From positions 1,129,253 to 1,193,252 of the forward strand of contig CM074818.1 in NCBI GenBank assembly GCA_037447605.1: 64,000 bases of DNA, in the 5' to 3' direction. The DNA is from Zygnema circumcarinatum (taxonomy: Eukaryota > Streptophyta > Zygnematophyceae > Zygnematales > Zygnemataceae). A program made the position numbers and the translations under genes. Below, in pieces: positions 36,003 to 48,420 of the stretch. Position 1 is the stretch's first letter, and each line of letters begins with the position of its first letter. Under the pieces are notes generated by a model, which made no database searches, was not told the origin of the DNA, and worked only from the letters and a program-made list of their open reading frames with translations.

Positions 36003-37261
36003 CAACACCTTGTTATCACTCCGAGTGCCTGCTGTAGCCACAAGAGGAGCATGCGTGCCAAGTTCTGAAGGCCTCGTCCGAAGGACGAATGAGCCAATGC
36101 TGAGAATTTTGCCCCTTCGCATGTGTTTTCTATAGATGAGCTGCTTCTCATCGGCAACGGCATTACATATTGATTGGTTGATTTCTCGGTGGAGGACTCA
36201 GCGGCAGTTCAGGCGAAGGCTGAGCTCCCTCTGCAGTCAGCGGTGAGGAGGGCTTCGCAGTCTGAGGAGACTCGTGCTCGCCCCAGCGCCGCGTTATGTT
36301 GGGTTATGCTTAGCAGGAAATGGTGTGAAGTGCCAAAGCTCACAAAACGGAGTGGAGTGAACCAAACTACTGCCGTTTAAAATGCTCGGCAGCAGGCATC
36401 AATTATGCAATGCTGCATCTGCTTCATTGTGAGGTCACGGCCTGTCCTTGATGTGATGCCGAAGTGATGACGAAATGTCTGCCTGAGTGTTCAATGGGCT
36501 TCCATTTGGAAGAAAAAGCCGATCATGAAGTCTGTCTCGTCCAGAAAAAGCGAACTCCCCGACAGTGCTCGTCGGATTCTTGACATGCAGTCCCCGACTC
36601 CTTGGTCGCCCAGATGGTGCTGAAAGCGTTTGCTGTCCCCACAAACATGCGAGTCCTTGGGAGTGCAGACCTTGCCGACCTAACTGCGACTCTCCGGCCT
36701 TTGCTTCCAACTATTGGAGGTCCAATAATTGCCATCAAATGGTTGTCCATTCGGTCTCCTTCGGCCTAAGCAGAAACCTAAATCCCAAATGAAATGGCGA
36801 ATCACCTCCGATTGGAATGCCCTCTCCCATTCTTTCCTTGTCCTCTCTCTCCCTCCCTCTCCTTATCCCTATCCCCCTCTCCCTGGCTCTCCCTACCTCT
36901 CCCTCCCTCTCCCTATCCCCCTCTCCCTGCCCCTCCCTGCCTCTCCCTCCCTCTCCCTCCCTCTCACCCGCCCCAGCGGATCTCTACCTCGGACCCCGCA
37001 GCCTCGTCTTCACTAGTTGCCTTCCAGGGCCCTCCCTCCGTCTCCTTCGCCCCCTGCGCGGGCGGCGTCTGCTCGCGCCCACGAGCGGGGCCACCAACGC
37101 CGACCGCGACTGCGCCAAACATGTGACCAGGCGCCGCGAGAGGAGAGAGGGGCGGAGGGAGGAGAGGGCGCGAGGGCGGAGGGAGAGGGAGACCCGTTGG
37201 CCTCCCCTCGCAGCTGCCTCCTCGCGCATGGCCGCCGCGCCGCAGCTGTCGCTTCGCAGCC
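36003..37261. other. Intergenic with pyrimidine tract
   Basis: 1.26 kb. Open frames at 36500-36770 are short and unrecognised; splice-like sites exist but no consistent model. A CCCTCTCCCTCC tract (36836-36966) precedes a GC-rich 5' flank of the FKBP gene. Confidence 0.45.
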
Positions 37262-39869
37262 ATGGCGGGAGTCGAGCAGGACCTCACTGGCGACGGCGGG
37301 GTGATGAAGCGCATCCTACGCTCTGCAAAGCCCGACGCACTCTCTCCCTCCGAGGCGCACCCCATCGCTGAAGGTTGCTCCTCCTTTCTTGCAGCTGGCT
37401 GCTTGCTCGCTGAATCCGGTCAAGCTTACGGAGTTTCTTTGTGTCTTAGAATCCTTGTATGTTCTATGAGCTTTTCACCTCAGGAAGGGGTGCGTGTTGT
37501 TGTGTTAAATTGAGTTTGGGTTATGTTTTTCTGTTTTTAAAACATTAAAAGAAAAGCCGAGTTTTTATCGCAAAAAAGCTCTAAAGAATTAGAAGAGTTC
37601 ATGTGTGCAGGATGGCGGATTCGTTACTTGAATTTATTGTGAAAGTTTGGAGTCTGTTTCGGGTCTCTTTCGCGACTTAGACTTGACTTAGTCTTGTGCT
37701 AGACTATGACTTCTGGAATAGCTCCCGTGAGAATTTGTTTCCAGCGAAGAGTCTGGTCTACCTGCAGCGGTTCGTCCACCATTGTGGAAGGAAATTTCTT
37801 TGTGTTGAAGCGGTTATCGAGGTTTACATCTGCGCGCGTGAGACAGTGCTCTGCTGAAAGCACTTTAGGGCTAAAGGCCAGGTACAGCCGCGTAAAGGGT
37901 ATGCTTTGTGTGGGAAATATCCGTTTGATGGCTTAACGTTGTACCCCATTTTTATATGCAAAGAATTTTTTAAGCTTCTTAAACTTACGGCACTGTCAGA
38001 ACATCATTTTTGGGTTATATAGAACAAATGTTGTGAGGCTATCTCACTGCTTGGCTTATGAAAACGTCGTTGATAAGCAAAATTGTTTTAGGTAGAGAGA
38101 GCCGTCGAGTTAGAGAGATGATGCTTCAAAATGTGAGGGTGTACATTCACTCCTCCACCAAAAGCTGGTTTCAATAACTCGTCAACTGAGACTAGAGATG
38201 GACCTGTTTCCAGTAGTTAATGGATAAATCGATTCGTTTTGCTGTGTTTAGTGCACTATGAAGGGAGACTGTTGGAGACGGATGAAGTTTTTGACTCTTC
38301 ACGTGAAGACAATACCGCGTTCGTTTTTGAAGTTGGGGCAGGAAAGGTCATCAGGGCCTGGGATATCGCTGTGAAGACCATGGAGGTCAGTTTTCAGATC
38401 CGCTGATCTTGAAACCCTCGTCAGCTGGCGTGCAACCCTTCTGCATTTTGCATTTGTTTGATTATATTGCACTTTCACATATCATGTACGATGTGTAGTA
38501 AATTGCAGATGTCCTCATGTGGCATTGCTCTAAGGGCCTTTGTATTGCTCTCTGCAAATGGCGCAGGTCGGTGAACTTGCCTTGATTACTTGTCGGTCAG
38601 ACTATGCATATGGTGAAGCAGGCTCGCCTCCGGATATTCCTCCAGGGTATCATGCAGCAAAGCTACAGCAAGCCAGGGCCCACAGTACTGACAAATGTGA
38701 TTGGATTACTTGTTTTAGTATAAAACCCCGTTGGCTTGAATGTGTATTATTAGTCAACTTGATTTTTTTGCCGCCAAAATGGAAATTCCTTTGGTTATTA
38801 TATTCTTCTTGTAACGCTACTGGTCACACAAAACATTACCGCACCTGCATAGTTCTGTTTCTGGTTGATTTTAATCATTTCAAAATGGGTGTGCATCTCG
38901 TCTGTTGCACTTGTCTTTCTTGTCGAGGAACAAACCAGTCAGGCTGAAGTCAAAGAAGATTTCCTCCGTTAGGAAGATTTCGCTATTTTTTTGCTCATTG
39001 TGTTGGTGATTGCTTGCAGGGCGACACTGGTGTTTGAGGTGGAACTTATGTCTGTGAGACCTCCTAAAGGGAGTTCAGCCGAGGGATTCACAGCAGACAG
39101 AAGTCGTTTGGAGTGAGTGAAGCTCACCAGGGTGGCTTTGGTTCACAGGCTGTCAGAGTTACTCTCTGGTTTCACCATCGTTGCAGATTGCTATTTGTTC
39201 TCTTCTGCTGAGCCTAAGGGTCTTTGTGTGAGTGCGTTTATTTTGGTAAATGTATCGACATCCTTGGTTTCATGTGTTTTAAATATTGGTGAATCTTCAG
39301 GACCTACAGAACAGAGCCAAGCTTTCATGTGTGTTGACCATGTCGTCAATTTCATGGTCGTGGTTATGGTAGTTTTTTAATTTGACTTTTTTGAAGGTGG
39401 GCCAAGCAAGGGGTCAGGCATCTGGATTTCTGTAATTATCTTGCCCAGCCGTAAGTTTATGAGTTCTATATCTAGCAGAAGGGAGGTCGTAAGTGCCGAT
39501 GAACTGGAAAGACAGGTGCGGTAGCTGCAGGTATCAGCTGGCGAAATTCGCCCGTGACGAGTCAGACTGCATAATACTTCGAGTGAAGAGTCGTGAAATA
39601 GTTTCCTGTCAGTGTAGACATTCAAAAACGACTGTTGACTTAATTGGAGAGCATGTACCACGTAAGGCGCTCCTGGTCATTACTTAGTGGGAACAGTGTG
39701 CACTGTGTGCTGCAGAGAGTTGAGGAGAGAGCGAGAGCTCGCTGCAGCAAGGAAGGACGAGGAAAAGAAGAAGCGTGAAGAAGCTAAGGCTGCGGCTGCG
39801 TCCCGGCTCCAAGCCAAGCTGGACTCCAAAAAGGGCGGCAAGGGGGGTGGGAAGAGCAAGGGGAAGTAA
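37262..39869 (+). CDS. FKBP20-1: FKBP20-1-type peptidyl-prolyl isomerase
   Basis: An FK506-binding-protein fold immunophilin. The plant-specific FKBP20-1 group is nuclear and has been linked to splicing-factor handling. Five exons close in phase: 37262-37373, 38252-38385, 38567-38646, 39020-39112, 39716-39869, giving 190 residues, the size I recall for the Arabidopsis protein. Layout: an N-terminal stretch MAGVEQDLTGDGGVMKRILR and SAKPDALSPSEAHP. Then the FKBP core VHYEGRLLETDEVFDSSRED, VFEVGAGKVIRAWDIAVKTM, ALITCRSDYAYGEAGSPPDI and FEVELMSVRPPKG. Then a charged helix EERELAAARK-like region (RERELAAARKDEEKKKREEA) and a Lys/Gly tail ending GKGGGKSKGK. The first intron (37374-38251) is the longest. 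Several catalytic-pocket positions differ from human FKBP12 in this plant group, so isomerase activity may be weak. Confidence 0.95.
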
Positions 39870-40799
39870 CGCTGCCTTCAACCCGAGTGGCGTTGTGGAG
39901 AAGTCTGCCGGTTTGTTCTGAGCTCGGGGACCTGATTTGTAAATGTCCTGATTGCTTCGCTAAAGGGTGGAGCACTTTCACAATTGCGCTCTTTCACTCT
40001 CTCGACTGGCTGCTCTGTTGCACTGGCGGGCTGCTAGCGGGCGTGCATGCCTACTGGATGGCAGACAGACAAGAGCCGACAGCGGTCAGCTGCGATTTGT
40101 GTGATTTAAAGGAATTGCTCATATGCAGTATTCCCGTACTTAGTGAACATTTTTTTTTACTTTTTAAAAAGTTTTCTTGGTCAACTTTCTGAAACCGTCT
40201 ATCAATTCGGTCAGGTCCTTGACTTGTGCATAGGAAGAATTCATTCCTCTCACCGTGAATGTTGTTACGTCCTGCGACAGTGGAGCAGATTTCTGTGTCG
40301 TCATTTTCGGAATGTTCCATCTCACATAGTCACCGTTGTTGGTCACACAGTGGGGACATGTACATGCACTCAGGTGACACGCGATGACATGGTCAATTGA
40401 GACATTGCCATAAGGCTGCGGTGTACACGCCGGAATACATGGGAGTGCTCCTCGTTCTAAGAGCAAGAAGGTCATATACCGCCGTCCATTTTCAGCTGCA
40501 GCCGCGTCAATAAGCTGTTATTAAAAGTGTTTAAATCAACCCTCGGATTGCCGAACAACAAAGAAAAGTGATACAGGCAGAGCTCATGAACTGCTCTTGC
40601 ATGCGCCCCAGTACTAAGTGCGTTCTATCCTCAAACTTCTGTACAGAAACTCACCGTCGTTTTTTAGTCTGATGTATATACAGCAAGTGTCTCGAGCTCA
40701 AGGTATCCGCAAAAGATATAAAGTAGCTACTCAAAGGAACTCTATTTAACGCTAATCCAAATCCACAGTGGACGCAACCTTTCTGTGCTATAAGCTGTT
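39870..40799. other. Convergent intergenic region
   Basis: 0.93 kb between the FKBP stop (+) and the alpha-amylase stop (-). No coding signal; expected to contain both 3' UTRs. Confidence 0.5.
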
Positions 40800-43421
40800 T
40801 CAGTTCCACTTTTTGCCCTCCTCCTCAGGAGCGGCTTGCGACTCCAGTTCAGGCAGCGGCTCCTTCTTCTCCCACACGCAGTAGTTGGTGCCGAAGGCGG
40901 CGATGCTGTACTCGCTCTCGGACGGAGTGAGGTCGCCCAGGTGGTGGCGTTCTCCGATCTTGACCACCAACCGATCGCCGATGGTGGCAAGGTAGAGGTC
41001 GTGTTCGGCGGCGGTGATGAAGCATTTGGCGCTTGCGTTGATGCCGTTGCGCTTGCGAACGGCGATGAGGGCCTTTATCTCATCTTTCAGCCCCCAATCG
41101 AAGAAGTGGTCGTAGAACTGCAGCAGAAATGCGAACCTATGTCAGCTCTGACGCACAGACTCGTTCAGACGCCACGCTCTAAGGCGTCAGCTGCAATAAT
41201 TGTTTCGAAAGACCCTAAAACTGCACAAGATGGTCTCTTGCTAGCTACAATTTTGTTTTGCAGTCAAGATTGTCTCCCTTAGAAGGTCAGCGAGGTGATA
41301 TCGGTAAGGTCAACACACGAACACCTTACTGTGAATGTATGGAAACTTATTTAGTCGCCTCTTTTGTCTCTCAAGCGACCCCTAGTGTTCATTGCTTAGA
41401 CTGCATTTTTGTGTAGTGATGAAAGTCAGCTACAGTAAGCGTGTGTCGAGGCCCTCAGAGTCATTTCTTGTATGGAAGAGCAGCAACTCACCACGCAAGG
41501 CACACCGGGATGCGTCAGGATATAGGCATAGCCCTGCATCACTTTGTCACTGGGGAACGGCCAGTGGTTCTGCGTGGATCCGGTGTCATGATTGTCGATA
41601 AACGTGACCGCCTTTTCTGGCCAGTAACCAATCATGCCTGCATAATCAACCAAAACCTCAGAAAATGGACGAAATGTCTGTATACCCTGACACAACGCTT
41701 TCACAGAAGGAATAAAAAAGCGTGAATGTGCACAAAGTAACCAAAACCTCTCTCTCAAGCATAAAAAACACACCTGGAGGCTTGCTGTTGGGGTCCCGAA
41801 GCCGCCATAATTGCCCATTGACGGCCTCCTGAAGTATTCCCTTGGTTGTGAAGTCAAAAGCGGTAGACTGTCCATTTGTCGCATTAACCCAATCCACCAA
41901 CTGCTGCCTGTGCCCGTCCTGATTGTATTCAACGCCGTCCCCGCCGTAATTGAGAGATGCCCAGAACTCTCCGACCGAGAAGACAGGCTGTGTCTTTTCA
42001 TTGTAGTGCCCCACAAAGTATCCTCCAAAGCCCTTCACAAAGTCGTAACGCCAACCATCGAATCCTATGTCGTTCTTTAGCCAGTTCATCCAGTTTATGA
42101 GCTCATTCTGCACCCTCTCATTGGTGTGGTCTATGTCAGGTGCAGCGCCATAGTCTTCCCCGGTGTCCTGCTGCCCCCTCCCTCGATACTCATGGTCACC
42201 TCCCGTAATGGCCCACGGGCCCCAGTCGAGCCGCTCGTCGGGCGTGCCGCCCTCGAACACGTTCCACACTCCGTGGTCGTCTTGGCTGTTGCCGCATCGG
42301 TGGTTGATCACAATGTCCGCCATGCAGCGCACGCCGGCCGAGTGGAGTTTATCGATCAGCGACTTCAGCTGCTCGCCATTTCCGTACTTTGAAGCGTCAA
42401 TGTTATACAGTTGATTCGGCATATATCCTGCAGGACGAGGCAACTCGTTCAGTTATCTCCAGGTATTATCCTGCATGATTCAAACCTTCCTTTTTCGCGT
42501 TTTTTAAATGGCATTCTCGCAAACAGTCGATTCTGTTAATGAAGCATTGGTTGAGTTTCATAAGTACGATGCTTTCTCTGGGACAACTTCTGCTGACGTG
42601 AATTTTAGATAGATCTGCACATTGAGGATACTCTGGGCTGAATCAGGGGCTTGAAGGGAGGCGGAACCTTGAGGAGCGACAGAGTGGCTGGGAGGCGGCA
42701 GCCACACATCTGTGAATCCGGCAGAGGAGAGTTCGTCCACGAGATTGGCGAGCACGTTGTACCAACCCTTCTTGTTCTTGCAGGACTCCCAGTTGAAACC
42801 CTGCACATTGACACCGCCAAAAGGATGCCAAGGAAACCCGCAACAAATAAAGAATTGTAAGATACCAACACGGCCGCACGCAATGGCGCCTACCACTGCA
42901 TCAGAGGGGGACGCCAATTTGACGTCAAGATTCAAACGTTCCCTTTATTACATTCAATTATGGAATCAACAAAATGGGCAACGGAACAAATCCCCAACGC
43001 AGCTTCAATCAAAGCATGAAACGACGCATCTTCCGGATATCTTGGAATTCGGAAGTTAAAAGAAAGAGTAGAAACGAGTAATCCGAAAAGCTCCTGCAGA
43101 ATTACATACCTGAATCATCACAACATCGCGAGGGTCAATCTGGATATTCCCCCCACGCGATTTCCCTGATTCCTTATCCAAATCTACAGATTCTTTCTCC
43201 ACTGCAAGAGCCTCTGGCGCGGCTGCCTCCGCAACAATCCCCTGTCTTCTCCCCTTCTTCTTCCCTCCCACAGAGCACAACGCGCCCGCCAGAGGCGCTT
43301 GGACGCGCAATGGCTGGATAAGTCCCGTCAGAGGGAGATTGCATACTGCAGGCAGGCGGCACTCGCTCTGGTGCAGGGAGGTCGTGGCGGGGAGGGCGGC
43401 TGCGCGGCTGAGGGCGGCCAT
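40800..43421 (-). CDS. AMY: Plastid-type alpha-amylase (GH13)
   Basis: It hydrolyses internal alpha-1,4-glucan links of starch. Five exons (complement) close in phase: 43110-43421, 42668-42800, 41774-42427, 41492-41637, 40800-41117, giving 520 residues. Exon 1 encodes a Ser/Ala/Leu/Arg leader ([18 protein letters not shown]) that looks like a chloroplast transit peptide, followed by a linker. Catalytic core: [45 protein letters not shown] (region I), [12 protein letters not shown] with the nucleophile Asp about 277 (region II), SVGEFWAS with the acid Glu about 302, and [12 protein letters not shown] with Asp about 384. The C-terminal beta domain starts after [11 protein letters not shown] and ends ...EEEGKKWN. 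It lacks the long N-terminal starch-binding extension of land-plant AMY3, so it is closer in size to the AMY1/AMY2 type but with a leader. It lies directly upstream (opposite end) of the GH81 block. Confidence 0.95.
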
Positions 43422-44429
43422 GGCTTCTCGATCTCCTGCTACGCCTCTCGGAGGGGGCCGCCCGTCTATGTGCAGGCGGGGGGGGGGGGCGTACGGCCGC
43501 TCATGCTCCTCCGTACGGAATGTTCGTACAGGCCACGCGTCGCCCATTCCAACAAGCTTGAAGATTCGGGGCACCGGCACGCGACGCGTGGCGCGCGACG
43601 ACTTGCTGAGGCGCGTGGCCGGCGCGGATTGGCCCGTCGTCAGAAGTCGCGGCGGGCGTTGATTGGCCGATCTTTGGAAGGGGCGTGGCGGGCGCGGATT
43701 GGCGCCGCGATGGCGGCGGACGGCCGAGGGCGACGAGGCGGCACCACGTGGCGGGCGATCCTGCTCCGTGGGGCGGCATTTCGGAAACGGCTTTCCTTTT
43801 CTCCATTAGGGGGTTCAGACTTAATACATGGCCAAATCAATTTAGTAAGCCTGTCGGGCGAATTAAGCATTGGCTAGGTACGCATTTCGGTACGGCTGGG
43901 TTTGGCGGAGCCGCGGATCCCGATCCGGAATTAGTACACGAAACTTTTGCTTTTAGTATACTAAATTCGGGAATTTAGTACGCTCCGGGCTAAGTCTGAC
44001 CCCCCCCTATTCAAAACAGTGGTGTTTTGAGTTGATCAGAATGCCAAGGTTGTTGGGAATGCATCAGATGTCGATGTTGGGAGCAATGTCGCAGGAGCAG
44101 ATGGATGCACTCACGAGGCAACAGTATACAAGCACACTCCAAACAACAACTCCGTGGACAAGCTATTATTACGAGAATTTGAATGCACTTGACATGCCAG
44201 TTGCCTGGTTGAGAGCAGCCTGTGCACTCAGTATCTTCAAATAACTTAAATAATCCCTCTCACACTCATCTCGAATTCTCCCCTTCGAAAAAATAGATAA
44301 AAACTTAAAAAAATAAACAATTGCCAACCATAGCCCGTATCGAACCGCCGACCGGTGATGAGTGGCGCGCGCGGACCCCCCCTCCTGCGACTCTCGCTGT
44401 CTCTCTCGCCGCCAGCGCGTGACGCTCTG
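43422..44429. other. Intergenic: amylase promoter, MITE and GH81 3' flank
   Basis: The first 380 bp are GC-rich and hold twice-repeated GGCGCGGATTGGC boxes (CCAAT inverse) at 43620-43710, the likely amylase promoter. A short MITE lies at 43806-44006. The rest is AT-rich 3' flank of the GH81 gene. Confidence 0.5.
43808..44006. mobile_element. Small TA-flanked MITE
   Basis: The left end reads GGGGGTTCAGACTTAATAC and the right end TAAGTCTGACCCCCC, inverted over about 14 bp with a one-base indel. TA or ATTA sits on the left and TA on the right. The interior is AT-rich with AATTTAGTA repeated in both orientations. No open frame. Confidence 0.6.
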
Positions 44430-47241
44430 TCACGCGTTGCTGTAGACCCACCACAGCAAGTTCGCCCGCGAGTTCCCATCATCGTACTCCTCGAGCGCGT
44501 CCACGCACGCGAGCGCGCCCTGTCGGTCTGCGCGCGCCCTCAGCGCGCAGAGGAAGCCCCGCCACGCGTCGCCCGCGGGCGCGCCTTCCCCCCACTCCGC
44601 CAACTGCCGCGCGAACTCCGGGTCCTTGAACAGCGCGGCCGTGACCGGCGTCACGGGCAACGTCTGGATCCCCGCGCGCTCCGCGAGCGCGGTCGCGGGC
44701 GCGAACCACAGCGCGGCATCGCGCTTGGTCGCCCACAGCACGCCCACAGCGCGGTTCGAGCGCGCGAACTCGGGCGCGAACTGCGCGTACAGCGCGGAGG
44801 AACCTTCCGGAACGTGCCAGAGCTTGCGCGCTGCGCGGCGTTCCGCGGAGGCGAGCGTGGCCGCGGCGGAGGCGAGGGGGAGGTCCCCGAGGGCGAGGCC
44901 CGCGAGGGCGGCCGCGTAGTACGCGTTTAGGGCTTCGCTCGAGCTCTCCTGGTTGCGGCCATCGGCGAACTCGGTAAGGCCCGAGGCCCACGAGTGGAGG
45001 GCGTGGGGGTCGAAGTGGCGGAGGACGGGGAAGAGGGGGGAGGGGGCGGAGTCCAGAGTGAGGTAGTCGGCGATTAGGGCGCGGATCTGAGCGCTGTACG
45101 CGCGGCCCCAGGAGCTGTCGAGCTTCGTCAGCGTGGCGGCGGCGTACACGAAGTAGCCGTAGTGGAAGTGGTGGTCGTTGTACAGGCCCAGCCCAAAGTC
45201 CGCATCCTGCACTCCGCTTTCCCGTTCACTACGCAGTCAGGGTTGAGTTCCTGATTGAACAGACTACTTGGTGAGAGAAGAGCTGAGAAGCAGATGTTTG
45301 AAGGATGGACATATGCTGACATTGTTCTGAAGACGAATTGACTATGAACAATGGAAAGGGCGGATGAGAGAGAACACACCGCAGCGGCAGCTCCAGCCTG
45401 GCTGACGATTCCTCCCCAGGTGCTGTCGTACAGGAGAGCGTTTCCAGCAACGGTGCCGGTGAACCATGGCGTCAGGCTCTCTCTCAAGAAACCTCTCACG
45501 CGCGGAACTACATCCGGCAAGTCCACCTCCTCCGCTATCAGAGCCAGACGAGCAGCTCTAGCCGCAGCTTTTCCAAAAAAGTAGGTCGAGGTGATGCCTG
45601 TGATGGGCGTGAGAGCTGCAACATCCTGCAGCAGAAGCAGCCACCAATGCAGCAAGTAAAGAAGGTGCGTTTTGAACGTCTAAGACTCAAGGTTACCATT
45701 TTCAGCTCCTCTCGACTGCAAAGCCTATCGAATGTCAGTGCTCACCTGCATTACAGCTTCTCGAACAGCTGCTAATCCAACAGCATCAGATATTCCTCCA
45801 GCGGAATACCAGCTGATGTTCATGGCGGGCAGAGTCAGCACCCACTTTGAACCCACGTGTCCCACCGCAGGGCCATCCAGCGTTTCATAACTGATATTAG
45901 TCGCCGGAGGAATCTGCGCTGAAGACGACGTAGGACTGCATGTTGAAGAGCCGGAAGAGCCGGAAGATTGCATGGAAGCGCGATGAACTGCGACATGATG
46001 ATGCCCGCATGCTTCTGGTTAGACCGACCGAGCACAACCGACTACGTCGAAAGTTAAAGAATAACAGTTTGCTAAATTTGACATACACATGCCAGTACGA
46101 ACATTTCAAACGCGCGCCGCTTAAGCTGAATGCGCCATGCTGACCTGGCAGTGTAAGAAGCAAAAGACTGGAGGCCGGCAGGCTCCCCCAACTCGCTGTC
46201 CGCCACCTGTAGCTCAGCTGGAAATGCTGCACTGAAAAGTGACCACCCGTGGGATAGACCGACCTGTGGTAGTCCAAAGCAGCCTCTGCCGCGGCCTGCT
46301 TTTGAGCCGGCAGGAGCGCCACTCGGATCACTCCCGTGAAAGGAGTCGCTGCGGCGAGGGATTGCGAGAGAGGCAAGGGGCCGGAGGAGTACACAAGCCA
46401 TGTCTGCATTTGGGGGGGGGGGCGGTCGTTACAGTCACAGGGAGAAGATTGACATGCTTTGCTTCTGCCACTTTAAAAAAGGCAATTTTGGCACCGTAGC
46501 TGGCAATTCACCAGCCAAATAAATCCGAAACAGTCGCGTTCCATCCTTACCTGTTCATTGCTCAATTTCAAGACATGTTTCGTAGCCTCTGCGTTTGAAA
46601 CAAAGCTAAGGACAGTGTGGTTAGTACTGAAGGTGGGCGTGAAGCCGTTGAAGACGAACGTGAGGTAGGGGCTGCCGCGCACGAGGGGCACGCTCAGACC
46701 AGCGCCCCAATTGAAGGTGACGCTCAGCTTGTCGTATGCAGCAATCGTGGGAGAGGGCAGGCCCTCCATAACTGACAGCAGCAAGTCCTGGATGAAAGCC
46801 TGTCGCACACGCCAGTAGTTGAAAAAGGCTCATAACAAGAAACATATAAGAAGTGGCACGGAAAATCAACCAGCAGCTAGCTACCTGTGTTCCGGTTATG
46901 GATCTCAAAGCTGCACACCTGGATGATGCTTGTGGAGGTCGCAGAAGCGCGAGAGTACCCGAATGCTATGGCCGCCGGCTGCAACTGCACCATGTACGGC
47001 AACACGAGCTCGGGGGCGCGCCCCTCGTTGAGGACGTAGTTCTGCCACGGCTCGTTGGTGGGGAATGGCGCCTGCACAGAGCCCGGCAAGGTCAGGCCCT
47101 CACGGAGGCACAACCACGTGCGCCATGTTGGGAGGAGGGAAGGGGAACCCACGGCTGCTTTACCGAAAAATTGGAGGCGAGGAAGAGGGATGGCAAGGGC
47201 GCAACAGTCGAATCGACAGTGGGAAATCCAGGCGTCGCCAT
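44430..47241 (-). CDS. GH81 endo-1,3-beta-glucanase, copy 1
   Basis: It cleaves beta-1,3-glucan with inversion; plant members include the soybean glucan-elicitor-binding protein. Seven exons (complement) close in phase: 47164-47241, 46919-47071, 46551-46799, 46145-46403, 45746-45987, 45380-45625, 44430-45206, giving 667 residues. The start is MATPGFPTVDSTVAPLPSLF and leads directly into PFPTNEPWQNYVLNEG, the N-terminal beta-sandwich motif of the family; no signal peptide is visible. Exon 7 holds the catalytic core: DFGLGLYNDHHFHYGY (conserved Asp in NDHH) and HSWASGLTEFADGRNQESSS with the conserved Glu pair four residues apart (about E496 and E500). It ends ANLLWWVYSNA. Exon 7 is extremely GC-rich, unlike the same exon of copy 2. 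The first exon, splice phases and order match copy 2, so the two arose by tandem duplication. It could be glucanase, receptor, or both. Confidence 0.93.
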
Positions 47242-47336
47242 GGCTGATGATGCAGCGCTTCCCCTCACCTCTCTCTCCCTTATCTCTTGTTTCTGGCTAC
47301 CTCTTTTCCCCTAGACTTTACTCCCTATATACCTCT

Positions 47337-47590
47337 CCCTTCCTTCCTCCCTCCCTCCCTCTTGCTCCCTCCCCCTCTCTCTGCCTTCTCTCGCCCTCAG
47401 TTCTTTCCTTTCTCCCGTGTCCCTCTTCCCTGTTTCTCTCTTCTACTTCTCCCTGATTCCCCCCGCCTGCCGTATCCTCCACGCCTCCCCCCCCTTAAGC
47501 GCTCCCTCCCTCCCTCCCTCCCTCCCTCCCTCCCTCCCTCCCTCCCTCCCTCCTCCCTCCCCTCCCTCCCTCCCTCCCTCCTCCCCTGCC
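47337..47590 (+). repeat. (CCCT)n pyrimidine tract
   Basis: About 250 bp of C/T-rich sequence upstream of the GH81 copy 1 start, ending in a strict CCCTCCCT run (47504-47583). Together with the following GC-rich segment it probably forms the promoter of copy 1. Confidence 0.85.
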
Positions 47591-47827
47591 GCCTGCGCGG
47601 AAAATTCTTAGTCGCGGATCGCGCACCTAAGAATCAATCGCGCGCCGCCACGTGGCTTCGAGGATCCGCCCAGTGCCACTGGCTTCGTGGCGGCTCCTCG
47701 CCCGAAGCCAGTGACACTGTCGGTGCCGTACGTGGCGGCGTACGCGGCGTGACGCGACCGTACCGTACGGTACTACAGCAACCAGTTGACTTTGCGCGTA
47801 CCGTCCGTACTGTGCGGAGCTTTTTGG

Positions 47828-47935
47828 TGTGACTGACTGACTGACTGGCTGATGGACTGACTGACCGACTGACGGACGGACAGACGGACGGATGGACGGA
47901 CGGACGGACGGACGGACGGACGGACGGACGGACGT
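47828..47935 (+). repeat. (GACT)n then (GACG)n microsatellite
   Basis: GACTGACTGACTGG turns into GACGGACGGACGG; the last part is about 12 perfect GACG units (47887-47934). It lies between the two GH81 genes. Confidence 0.9.
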
Positions 47936-48109
47936 TGGGGTGCATTAACGTGCTGTCCACACCACTCGATGAACAGTGGACGGTGGGACCGTTTGCTGCT
48001 GGCAAACGGTGCGGGCCTCACTGAAATAAATGTGCTGGGCGGTGGTGGGCATGTGCAGCTCCGAAGCTTTGGGGAGCGGTGGAGGGAGGTCGCACGGGAC
48101 GTCATGCCA

Positions 48110-48420
48110 AGCCTTGAGCAAAAATTGTACACGGGGAGGACTGTCGGATCGGGAACCATTGCCAAACCATTGATTGCCAAATGGTTGGCTGGCCAATGCC
48201 TCTCACCCATTGGAATGGTTGGCAACCACTCATAGACAATGATTGCAGCCATCGGCTGGTCTGCCAACCAGTGGTTGCAACAATTGGCAATCAATATTTG
48301 GCCAATGGCTGGCAATTATGTATCCACTGGTTACAACCGTTGTCAATGGCTGACAGGCTCGGCAACCAATGGTTCGCAACCGTTTCAATGATTGATCCAA
48401 TGGTCCTGAGCAAAATTGCA
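48110..48420. repeat. Degenerate CCAATGG / TTGGCAA repeat block
   Basis: About 300 bp with more than a dozen CAATGGTTGGCAA, GCCAATGG, GCAACCA-type words in both orientations. They could fold on one another, or be a cluster of CCAAT-type sites. No open frame is supported. Confidence 0.6.

Noticed and set aside
47881-47935. CRISPR-like array
   Set aside because: Units of four bases without spacers; a microsatellite in a eukaryotic genome.
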